A model generated the notes under the pieces. It was given only the letters and a program-made list of their open reading frames with translations. It did not search any database and had not been told where the DNA came from. 7,998 nt of DNA, taken from the NCBI GenBank assembly GCA_934623455.1, contig CAKTVK010000093.1, forward strand, positions 1-7,998. The letters run 5' to 3'. This document shows, piece after piece, positions 1 to 5,690 of this stretch; within the stretch, counting starts at the first letter, position 1, and the number at the start of each line of letters is the position of its first letter. The DNA is from an uncultured Eggerthellaceae bacterium. GTDB taxonomy: Bacteria > Actinomycetota > Coriobacteriia > Coriobacteriales > Eggerthellaceae. The position numbers were made by a program, and so were the translations under genes.

Positions 1-624
1 GACTTGGCGCCGTACGATTTGACGGACGAATGGATCAATGCTGTGCGTGCGAAGCTTCCCGAATTGCCTGATCAGAAGGTTGCGCGTTTCCAGGAAAGCT
101 TTGGGCTTTCGGCGTACGATGCGCGCACCATGGTGGAGAATGCGGCGCTGGCTGCGCTGTTCGAGCAGACCATGGCATGCGCAGGCGAGCGTGCGCAGGC
201 GCTGGCAAAGCCGGTTGCGAACATGCTCACGAACGAGGCGGCAGCGTACATGAACGCTCATGCGGAGTTCGACATTGAGCAAAGCCCGCTTACGCCGCAG
301 CGCCTTACCAGCTTGGTTGAAGCCGTGGCAGCCGACGAGATTTCCTCGAAGCAGGGCAAAGAAGTGCTGGTGGCTATTATCGAGGAAGATAAGGACCCTG
401 CTGCCATTATTGACGAGCGCGGTATGAAGCAGGTTTCCGACACGGGCGCGCTGGAAGCCGTGGTTGATGCTGTTATTGTCGAAAACCCTGGTCAGGTTGA
501 GAAATACAAGAGCGGCAACACGAAGGTCATCGGCTTTTTCGTAGGTCAGTGCATGAAGCGGATGAAGGGTCAAGGCAACCCGAAGCTGCTCAACGAGCTT
601 CTTGCGAAGAAACTTTCTGAGTAA
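1..624 (+). CDS. gatB: Aspartyl/glutamyl-tRNA amidotransferase subunit B, C-terminal part (5' end outside window)
   Basis: GatB works with GatA and GatC to convert Glu-tRNA(Gln), and often Asp-tRNA(Asn), to Gln-tRNA and Asn-tRNA in bacteria lacking the direct synthetase. Only the last 207 codons are here; the reading frame is open from base 1 and the catalytic cradle domain lies upstream of the window. What is visible is the helical linker (DEWINAVRAKLPELPDQK) followed by the YqeY-like tail domain, which binds tRNA. Near the end is the family's characteristic YKxGxTKxxGFFVGQxMKxxKGxxNP block (YKSGNTKVIGFFVGQ, then CMKRMKGQGNP), followed by LLNELLAKKLSE and the stop. The tail looks intact and full length. 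gatB is usually last in gatCAB, which agrees with the terminator starting about 10 bases after the stop. The TTG at base 4 is an internal Leu codon, not a start. Confidence 0.96.
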   Translation, partial: DLAPYDLTDEWINAVRAKLPELPDQKVARFQESFGLSAYDARTMVENAALAALFEQTMACAGERAQALAKPVANMLTNEAAAYMNAHAEFDIEQSPLTPQRLTSLVEAVAADEISSKQGKEVLVAIIEEDKDPAAIIDERGMKQVSDTGALEAVVDAVIVENPGQVEKYKSGNTKVIGFFVGQCMKRMKGQGNPKLLNELLAKKLSE

Positions 625-634
625 CGGTGTTTTA

Positions 635-672
635 GGGGGGGCGCCTGCGTTGTCGGGCGCCTCTTTGCTTTT
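635..672 (+). terminator. Intrinsic terminator after gatB
   Basis: GGCGCCTG at 640-647 pairs with CGGGCGCC at 654-661 (one G-T wobble) around the six-base loop CGTTGT. Further G-C and G-T pairs extend the base of the stem outward. The T-rich tail TCTTTGCTTTT follows directly. The position, just after the gatB stop, fits transcription termination of the gat operon. Confidence 0.75.
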
Positions 673-802
673 CGGCACAAGGTGCTGGGAAGCGTCAGGG
701 GTGCGCCAGAGGGCAGCAAGGCAGTGGCGGCATCGCGGCATGAGCGACGACTGCTTCGATGCGTTGGGCGAAAAGGCGCGCTAAGGAGCGTCAGGGGGTA
801 GC
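673..802. other. Spacer between gatB terminator and larB
   Basis: No gene is supported here. An 11-base direct repeat, AGCGTCAGGGG, occurs at 691-701 and 787-797; the second copy lies in the larB translation-initiation region. GCGGCAT occurs twice close together (727-733 and 735-741). I found no convincing -35/-10 pair, although a larB promoter would be expected here because of the upstream terminator. A 14-codon ATG reading frame (740-784) has no supporting features. Confidence 0.4.
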
Positions 803-1510
803 ATGGACGTGGATAAAGGCTTCATCGATTTGGGATTTGCGAAACCCGATACCGATCGCGCGCGTCGTCAGGGCGTGGGCGAAGTTGTGTATGGTGCGGG
901 TAAAACAGCGCAGCAAATTGGCGCGATTTGCCAGGAGCTTTTGCAAAACGGGCAGCCGCGCGTTTTAGTCACGCGCGTTGGTGACGATAAGATGCACGCT
1001 CTTGAATTGATGTTTGAGCAGGGGCTCTGTCAAGCATATCCTCAGGCGCACTTGTTTTTAGCGGGACAAATGCCGCCCTTGAAAAGCCGCGTGGGGAAAG
1101 TGGCCGTTGTTGCGGCGGGAACAAGCGATGTTCCCGTGGCGGAAGAAGCGGCGCTTACGGCGCAGTTTATGGGTGCGAACGTTGAACGCGTCTACGACGT
1201 GGGTGTTGCGGGGCTGCATCGCCTGATTGCATGCGAGTCGCAGTTTGCGGACGCGAACGCCCTGGTGGCGGTGGCGGGTATGGAAGGCGCGCTGCCGTCG
1301 GTGGTTGCAGGCATGGCGTCGTGCCCGGTTATTGCGGTGCCCACGTCGGTGGGGTATGGCGCATCATTTGGCGGTATTGCCGCGCTTCTAGGTATGCTCA
1401 ACAGCTGCGCAAGCGGCGTTTCAGTGGTGAACATTGATAACGGCTTTGGCGCAGGATACCAGGCGGCGCTCATCAATGCGCAGAGCGTGCCGCGCACTGG
1501 GCGGGAATAG
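803..1510 (+). CDS. larB: LarB, pyridinium-3,5-biscarboxylic acid mononucleotide synthase (nickel-pincer cofactor)
   Basis: LarB carboxylates the pyridinium ring of nicotinate adenine dinucleotide and cleaves its phosphoanhydride, the first step of the nickel-pincer cofactor used by lactate racemase and other LarA-type enzymes. The 235-residue protein has the complete PurE-like (AIR-carboxylase) fold signatures: AGTSDVPVAEEA (105-116), YDVGVAGLHR (131-140), AGMEGALPSVVAG (158-170), PTSVGYGASFGG (180-191) and MLNSCASG (198-205). Cys202 matches the conserved cysteine reported to be mechanistically important in the Lactobacillus enzyme. The N-terminus (DLGFAKPDTDRARRQGVGEVVYGAGKT) aligns with the family start, supporting ATG 803. 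The Shine-Dalgarno is not ideal: AAGGAG is 14 bases upstream and a G-rich run is very close. tsaC follows after 15 bases. No larC, larE or larA is in the window, so the end product used by this strain is unclear. Confidence 0.93.
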   Translation: MDVDKGFIDLGFAKPDTDRARRQGVGEVVYGAGKTAQQIGAICQELLQNGQPRVLVTRVGDDKMHALELMFEQGLCQAYPQAHLFLAGQMPPLKSRVGKVAVVAAGTSDVPVAEEAALTAQFMGANVERVYDVGVAGLHRLIACESQFADANALVAVAGMEGALPSVVAGMASCPVIAVPTSVGYGASFGGIAALLGMLNSCASGVSVVNIDNGFGAGYQAALINAQSVPRTGRE

Positions 1511-1525
1511 CGAAGGAGAATCGTT

Positions 1526-2164
1526 ATGGATGATGTGATGAGCCTACGCGATGAAACGAACTTGCACGATACATTGAGTTTGGATGATGCGGTAGCGAAT
1601 GCCGCTGCCGTGTTGCGTGTCGGAGGAGCTGCCGTTTTCCCGACCGATACCGTGTACGGTTTGGGCGTGGCCGTGGGGTCGTGCGCAAGCCCCCAGCAGC
1701 TGTTCGCCATCAAGCGCCGCGATGAGGGCAAACCTGTTGCATGGCTGGTGGGGGGCGTGCATGACCTGGACGCGTACGGCAAGGACGTCCCCGCATGGGC
1801 ACGTACCGCGGCCAAGAAGCATTGGCCGGGCGCGCTGACGCTCATCGTTCGTGCAAGCAATGCCGTGCCTGCGGCGTTCCAATCGGCGGAAGGAACCATT
1901 GGCCTTCGCATGCCGAACTCCGATGTTGCGTTGTCGCTTATTCGCGCGGTAGGCACGCCGCTGGCAACAACGTCGGCGAACATTTCAGGCGCGCCGGCCC
2001 CTTCGCGCGATGCGCAACTTGACCCTGAACTGCTGGAACAGGCAGATGCCGTGGTGCGTGGAATCGATTGCATTGGCGGCGAAGGCGTTGCTTCCACGGT
2101 GGTGGATTGCACGGGTGAGCACCCCGTAGTGCTGCGCCAGGGAAGCATTGCGATAACAGAATAG
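1526..2164 (+). CDS. tsaC: L-threonylcarbamoyladenylate synthase, TsaC/YrdC type
   Basis: This enzyme makes threonylcarbamoyl-AMP from threonine, bicarbonate and ATP; TsaD and its partners then transfer the group to A37 of ANN-decoding tRNAs (t6A). The 212-residue protein is a single YrdC domain. It shows FPTDTVYGLG (38-47), the IKRRDEGKP nucleotide-binding segment (62-70), PGALTLI (101-107), GLRMP (126-130), TTSANISG (148-155) and STVVDC (190-195). There is no C-terminal Sua5 extension, so TsaC is the better name. ATG 1526 has a good Shine-Dalgarno (AAGGAG, 7-base spacing); Met5 (base 1538) is an alternative start. It is probably co-transcribed with larB, although the two functions are unrelated. 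Confidence 0.94.
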   Translation: MDDVMSLRDETNLHDTLSLDDAVANAAAVLRVGGAAVFPTDTVYGLGVAVGSCASPQQLFAIKRRDEGKPVAWLVGGVHDLDAYGKDVPAWARTAAKKHWPGALTLIVRASNAVPAAFQSAEGTIGLRMPNSDVALSLIRAVGTPLATTSANISGAPAPSRDAQLDPELLEQADAVVRGIDCIGGEGVASTVVDCTGEHPVVLRQGSIAITE

Positions 2165-2274
2165 CGCGCGGGGCAGACCATGCGCTATGATGCGCATTGA
2201 GCAGGATTTGCTTGAAACGTTGCAGGAATGAATTTCGGTTCGCAAGAATCGATGATGGAGCGAAAAGAGGCGTT
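2165..2274 (+). promoter_or_regulatory. Leader of the hydrolase-glpK-rpiB group, with a small palindrome
   Basis: This gap separates tsaC from the next operon and may hold its promoter. A perfect 6-bp inverted repeat, ATGCGC (2180-2185) and GCGCAT (2192-2197), flanks TATGAT, which resembles a -10 hexamer. No acceptable -35 lies 16-18 bases upstream, so a promoter is only suggested. There is no T-run after the palindrome, so it does not look like a terminator. AAAAGAGG at 2263-2270 is a plausible ribosome binding site for ATG 2275. Confidence 0.3.
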
Positions 2275-3405
2275 ATGGAGCAGTCAGCAAACGAGATCAG
2301 GGTGACCCATTTCACGTTTCCTTCGATGCTGGGGACCGCGCAATCGGTGGATGAGCCCAATGTGGTTGGCAGCCATGGTGTGCTGTGGATGCCGCCGGCA
2401 GGGCAGCCGGTGCGTGCGATTGTGCAGATAACGCACGGTATGAGCGAATACATTGAACGCTACGACCATTTCGCGCGCTTCTTGGCGGCGCATGGCTTTG
2501 CGGTGTGCGGTCAGGACAACATCGGGCACGGAAAATCGGTTGCTTCCCCTGACGATTGGGGGCATATTCCCGCGCGCGGCGGCAAGAAAGCCCTGATAGA
2601 GAACGTACGTGTGCTGCGCGGCATTATGGAGAAGCTGGTGACGGAAGAGGGAGTTGCCGCCGCAGGTGGCTCTGCGCTTGCGCTGGCGCCCGACACCGCC
2701 GCAGTCGCACCCGACGCCGCTGCCGCCGCTGGCGCCGTTGTCGCACCCGACGCCGCAGCCGCAGCGCCTGCCGACGCTCCCGCCACCACTTCTCTGCCGT
2801 ATTTCATGTTCGGTCACTCCATGGGCAGCTTCATCTTGCGCGATTATCTGGCGCATTACGGCGCAGGCTTGGCGGGTGCCATCATTTGCGGTACGGGTCA
2901 TCAAAGTGCCGCTGTCGCCACGGCGGGTCTTGCTGCTGCGAAAGCGGTTGCCCGTGCGAAAGGCGAGCGCTACGTAAGCGATACGTTGTTCAACCTGGCC
3001 GATGGCGCATACGGTAAGGCTATCAAAGGTGCGCGCACCGAGCTTGACTGGCTTTCGACGAATCCGATGGTGGTGGATGCCTACCTTGCCGACCCAGCCT
3101 GCGGCTTCCGCTTCACGGCTGGTGCCTACATTGCGCTTACGGGCTTGCTTGTGGATTTGTCCAAGAAAAGCAACATCAACAGCATTCCCAAGGAGCTTCC
3201 GCTGTATTTGATTGCCGGTTCGGAAGATCCCGTGGGAGATCGCGGTCGCGGCGTGACGCGCGTGTTCAAGGAATACAAAGAAGCGGGCATCAAGGATGTG
3301 GATATGCGGCTGTATTTAGGGGCGCGCCACGAAATCTTAAACGAGGTCGATAAGGAAAAAGTGTACGCTGACGTGCTGAAATGGTTGGAGGCGCATCTCG
3401 CATGA
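2275..3405 (+). CDS. Alpha/beta hydrolase, monoacylglycerol lipase/lysophospholipase type, with an Ala-rich insert
   Basis: This is a predicted cytosolic serine hydrolase of 376 residues (Hydrolase_4/serine aminopeptidase S33 clan), with no signal peptide. The oxyanion region is THGMSEYIERYDHFARFLA, followed by GQDNIGHGKS. The nucleophile elbow is GHSMG with Ser182; the probable acid is Asp318 (AGSEDPVGD) and the base His352 (GARHEI). The ERYDHFA and GHGKS context resembles monoglyceride lipases and PldB-like lysophospholipases, but the substrate cannot be fixed from sequence. Residues about 125-173 are an Ala/Pro/Asp-rich low-complexity insert just before the nucleophile strand. ATG 2275 is chosen for its nearby ribosome binding site; a TTG at 2197 would add 26 residues that do not look conserved. 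The stop overlaps the glpK start by 4 bases (ATGA), suggesting translational coupling and a role in releasing glycerol for GlpK. Confidence 0.85.
   Translation: MEQSANEIRVTHFTFPSMLGTAQSVDEPNVVGSHGVLWMPPAGQPVRAIVQITHGMSEYIERYDHFARFLAAHGFAVCGQDNIGHGKSVASPDDWGHIPARGGKKALIENVRVLRGIMEKLVTEEGVAAAGGSALALAPDTAAVAPDAAAAAGAVVAPDAAAAAPADAPATTSLPYFMFGHSMGSFILRDYLAHYGAGLAGAIICGTGHQSAAVATAGLAAAKAVARAKGERYVSDTLFNLADGAYGKAIKGARTELDWLSTNPMVVDAYLADPACGFRFTAGAYIALTGLLVDLSKKSNINSIPKELPLYLIAGSEDPVGDRGRGVTRVFKEYKEAGIKDVDMRLYLGARHEILNEVDKEKVYADVLKWLEAHLA
2647..2793 (+). repeat. Low-complexity coding repeat (Ala/Pro/Asp-rich) inside the hydrolase gene
   Basis: An exact 17-base repeat, GTCGCACCCGACGCCGC, occurs at 2704-2720 and 2740-2756, a 36-base (12-codon) period. 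A weaker related copy begins near 2686. Each copy encodes APD followed by alanines, giving APDTAA, APDAAAAAGAV and APDAAAAAPADAPA. The period is a multiple of three, so gain or loss of a unit would keep the frame open. Confidence 0.8.
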
Positions 3406-4907
3406 AACGCTATGTAGTCACGCTTGACCAAGGCACAACGTCTTCGCGTGCTATGCTCATCGACAAACAGGCGCACGTATGCGGCGTGGTGCAGCGTCCG
3501 TTTGAGCAGCTGTATCCGCAGCCGGGCTGGGTCGAGCACGATCCGCAGGAAATTTTGGCATCGCAGCTTGGCTCGCTTACGGAGCTCTTGGTATCGCATC
3601 GTTTGACGGTCGATGATATCGATAGCATTGGCATCACGAATCAGCGCGAGACCACGGTGGTGTGGAGCCGCGAGACGGGTCAGCCGGTCTGCAATGCCAT
3701 TGTGTGGCAGTGCCGACGCACAGCCGACATTGTGGAGCGCCTTTGTGGGGAAGAGTCGGTGCGCAAAGAAGTGCAGGCGCGCACGGGCCTTTTGCCCGAT
3801 GCTTATTATTCCGCCAGCAAGATTCGCTGGATTCTGGATAATGTTCCTGGTGCTCAAGAAGACGCCGAGCAGGGAAAACTTGCCTTCGGTACCATCGATT
3901 GCTGGCTTATCTGGACGCTTACGCATGGGCGCGTACATGCGACCGACGTGACCAACGCCAGTCGAACCATGCTCTACAACATCTACGAAGGCTGCTGGGA
4001 TCCCTGGCTTTTAGAGCTCTTCGGCATTCCTGCATCGCTTTTGCCCGAAGTGCGCCCTTCGGCCAGCATGTACGGCGTGACCACGCATCCGGCCATTCCC
4101 GATGGCATTCCTATTTGCGGCGTTGCGGGCGACCAACAGGCGGCGCTTTTCGGTCAGTGTTGCTTTTCCCCTGGTCAGGCGAAGAATACGTACGGTACGG
4201 GCTGCTTTTTGCTTATGAATACGGGTGCTACCCCCGCGCAATCCACGCACAATTTGTCCACGACTATTGCAGCATCGGCGCCGGGCGTTGCGCATACGGA
4301 ATACGCCCTGGAAGGAAGCGTTTTCGTGGCGGGCGCGCTTATGCAGTGGTTACGCGATGAGCTGGAGCTTATCAGCGATGTGGCTGAAACAGAAGAGCTT
4401 GCGCGTTCCGTGGACGACACGAACGGCGTGTACGTGGTGCCGGCTTTCACCGGTCTGGGTGCGCCGTACTGGGATGCCCAGGCGCGCGGTGCCATTGTGG
4501 GGCTTACGCGCGGCGCGAAGCGCGCTCATATTGTGCGTGCGGCGCTGGAGGCGCTGGCGTATCAGACAAGCGACCTGGTCATTGCCATGGAAGCCGATTC
4601 GGGCGTGACACTTTCGCGTTTGTCCGTTGACGGTGGGGCATCGGCCAACAACTTCCTTATGCAATTCCAAAGCGATATTTTGGAGCGCGAGCTGCGTCGC
4701 CCGGTCAATACGGAAACCACGGCGCTTGGCGCGGCGTTCCTGGCGGGCCTGACAACGGGATTTTGGAAGGATTTGGACGCTATTTGCGCTTTGCGGTCGG
4801 CGGACACGCTGTTTCGTCCTAATATGGAACACAACACCAGAATGAAGTTGTTGCACGGTTGGGAACATGCCGTGCGCAGGACGAGGGGAGACCTTGATGA
4901 AAATTAG
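3402..4907 (+). CDS. glpK: Glycerol kinase
   Basis: GlpK phosphorylates glycerol with ATP to sn-glycerol-3-phosphate, trapping it for glycolysis and phospholipid synthesis. The 501-residue protein has normal length and the full FGGY kinase layout: phosphate-binding LDQGTTSSR (8-16), substrate residues in NQRETT with Arg82 and Glu83, the catalytic-base region GVAGDQQAALFGQ with Asp244, NTYGTGCFLLMNTG (262-275), YALEGSVFVAGA (301-312), GLGAPYWDAQARG (351-363) and the adenosine-binding DGGASANNF (410-418). ATG 3402 overlaps the hydrolase stop and has GGAGG 10 bases upstream; the earlier GTG at 3381 adds only unconserved residues. The 3' end overlaps rpiB by 11 bases. The loop before Asp244 (MYGVTTHPAIPDGIPICG) lacks the GKGG fructose-bisphosphate site of the E. 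coli enzyme and the HPr-phosphorylated His motif of low-GC Gram-positives, so its allosteric control is probably different. Confidence 0.97.
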   Translation: MKRYVVTLDQGTTSSRAMLIDKQAHVCGVVQRPFEQLYPQPGWVEHDPQEILASQLGSLTELLVSHRLTVDDIDSIGITNQRETTVVWSRETGQPVCNAIVWQCRRTADIVERLCGEESVRKEVQARTGLLPDAYYSASKIRWILDNVPGAQEDAEQGKLAFGTIDCWLIWTLTHGRVHATDVTNASRTMLYNIYEGCWDPWLLELFGIPASLLPEVRPSASMYGVTTHPAIPDGIPICGVAGDQQAALFGQCCFSPGQAKNTYGTGCFLLMNTGATPAQSTHNLSTTIAASAPGVAHTEYALEGSVFVAGALMQWLRDELELISDVAETEELARSVDDTNGVYVVPAFTGLGAPYWDAQARGAIVGLTRGAKRAHIVRAALEALAYQTSDLVIAMEADSGVTLSRLSVDGGASANNFLMQFQSDILERELRRPVNTETTALGAAFLAGLTTGFWKDLDAICALRSADTLFRPNMEHNTRMKLLHGWEHAVRRTRGDLDEN

Positions 4908-5334
4908 CATCGCAAGCGATCATGCCGGTTTCGAGATGAAGCAGCTTATGATCAACTATTTGGTAAGCAAGGGTCACGATGTGATGGATTGCGGTCCCGA
5001 TTCGGCGGACCGTTGCGATTATCCCGATTACGCCGCTGCGGGCTGCGCGCCGGTTGTTTCGGGCACCGTTGACCGCGGCGTGTTGGTATGCGGAACGGGT
5101 ATTGGTATGGCTATTGCTGCGAACAAGATCCATGGTATTCGCGCTGCGAACTGCATCAACACGAACTTTGCCCAGCTGTGCCGCGAGCATAACGACGCAA
5201 ATGTCATCACGCTTTCCGCCCGTTTTGTTTCGGAGGCGGAAAACCAGGCAATCCTTGATGCGTTCTTGACCACGGATTTCGGCGGCGGACGTCATGCCGG
5301 CCGCGTTGAGAAGATCATGGCGCTTGAGGAGTAG
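4897..5334 (+). CDS. rpiB: Ribose-5-phosphate isomerase B
   Basis: RpiB interconverts ribulose-5-phosphate and ribose-5-phosphate in the non-oxidative pentose phosphate pathway, supplying ribose for PRPP. The 145 residues match the usual length of the RpiB/LacAB family. SDHAGFEMK (7-15) carries Asp8 and His9, YPDYA (42-46) follows, VLVCGTGIGMAIAANK (62-77) contains the putative catalytic base Cys65, and EHNDANVITLSARF (97-110) contains His98. The GRHAGRV segment (131-137) supplies phosphate-binding arginines. ATG 4897 has GAGGGGAG about 6 bases upstream and starts the canonical MKISIASDHAG N-terminus. It overlaps glpK by 11 bases, indicating coupled translation. A LacA/LacB galactose-6-phosphate isomerase role is unlikely because there are no tagatose-pathway neighbours. 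Confidence 0.95.
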   Translation: MKISIASDHAGFEMKQLMINYLVSKGHDVMDCGPDSADRCDYPDYAAAGCAPVVSGTVDRGVLVCGTGIGMAIAANKIHGIRAANCINTNFAQLCREHNDANVITLSARFVSEAENQAILDAFLTTDFGGGRHAGRVEKIMALEE

Positions 5335-5370
5335 GTAGAAGCAGAACGACTCGCTCATTGGGAGTTTGAC

Positions 5371-5413
5371 TGAATCGCCGGTAGGCACTTGGAGTGTTTC
5401 CGGCGATTTCTTT
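5371..5413 (+). terminator. Two-tier hairpin after rpiB, probable terminator
   Basis: AATCGCCGG (5373-5381) pairs perfectly with CCGGCGATT (5400-5408). Inside the 18-base loop a second small stem, CACT (5386-5389) with AGTG (5393-5396), closes on TGG. TTTCTTT overlaps and follows the 3' arm, a modest T-tract. It lies about 37 bases after the rpiB stop and probably ends the hydrolase-glpK-rpiB transcript. Confidence 0.65.
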
Positions 5414-5690
5414 GCATGAGCATGCTGCTGATGCTATCCCACACTGTCCCGCGCCGCCGCCTGCTCGTGCCGCATCGACTGCGCCTTTTCGCCTTGCGCC
5501 GCCGTCTGCTCCTGCCGTTTGCTCCTGCTGCGACCGTTCCGCTTCATGCGCGCCTCTTCGCCTTGCAAAAGTTCCGCACCCTTGCTCACTGTAAAGACTT
5601 TTTTGCAGGGCTATTTCGCCCTCTGTTTCGTTCTGAAATAGGAGTAATATAGGCGGGTACGTTTTTTTCAACGAAAGGGAAGAACAAACT
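5414..5690. other. Pyrimidine-rich spacer and leader of glyA
   Basis: No gene is supported on the plus strand. The first part is C/T-rich on the plus strand with imperfect repeats: a 17-base sequence GCGCCTTTTCGCCTTGC at 5481-5497 recurs at 5550-5566 with one mismatch, and TGCTCCTGC occurs at 5507-5515 and 5520-5528. A short hairpin, AGGGC (5607-5611) with GCCCT (5618-5622), lies nearer glyA but lacks a following T-run. TAATAT at 5645-5650 is a possible -10 without a convincing -35. I looked for the conserved cores of glycine and tetrahydrofolate riboswitches and did not recognise either. AAAGGGAAG upstream of ATG 5691 is the likely ribosome binding site. Confidence 0.4.

Noticed and set aside
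602..784. 60-codon plus-strand frame after gatB
   Set aside because: It starts inside gatB and reads through the terminator hairpin. There is no ribosome binding site or family resemblance.
1192..2181. 329-codon minus-strand frame opposite larB and tsaC
   Set aside because: It spans two well-supported plus-strand genes and has a low-complexity Ser/Thr/Ala/Pro composition typical of an antisense shadow.
2197..2274. Upstream TTG start for the hydrolase (26 extra residues)
   Set aside because: The added residues are unlike the family N-terminus, and ATG 2275 has a closer purine-rich ribosome binding site.
3126..3938. 270-codon minus-strand frame across the hydrolase-glpK junction
   Set aside because: No domain is recognisable and it overlaps two conserved genes in full.
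5607..5622. Hairpin AGGGC/GCCCT near glyA as a terminator
   Set aside because: The stem is only 5 bp and has no T-run on either strand after it.
5335..5690. Glycine or tetrahydrofolate riboswitch ahead of glyA
   Set aside because: I looked for the conserved cores of both classes and saw no match. A covariance-model scan would settle it.
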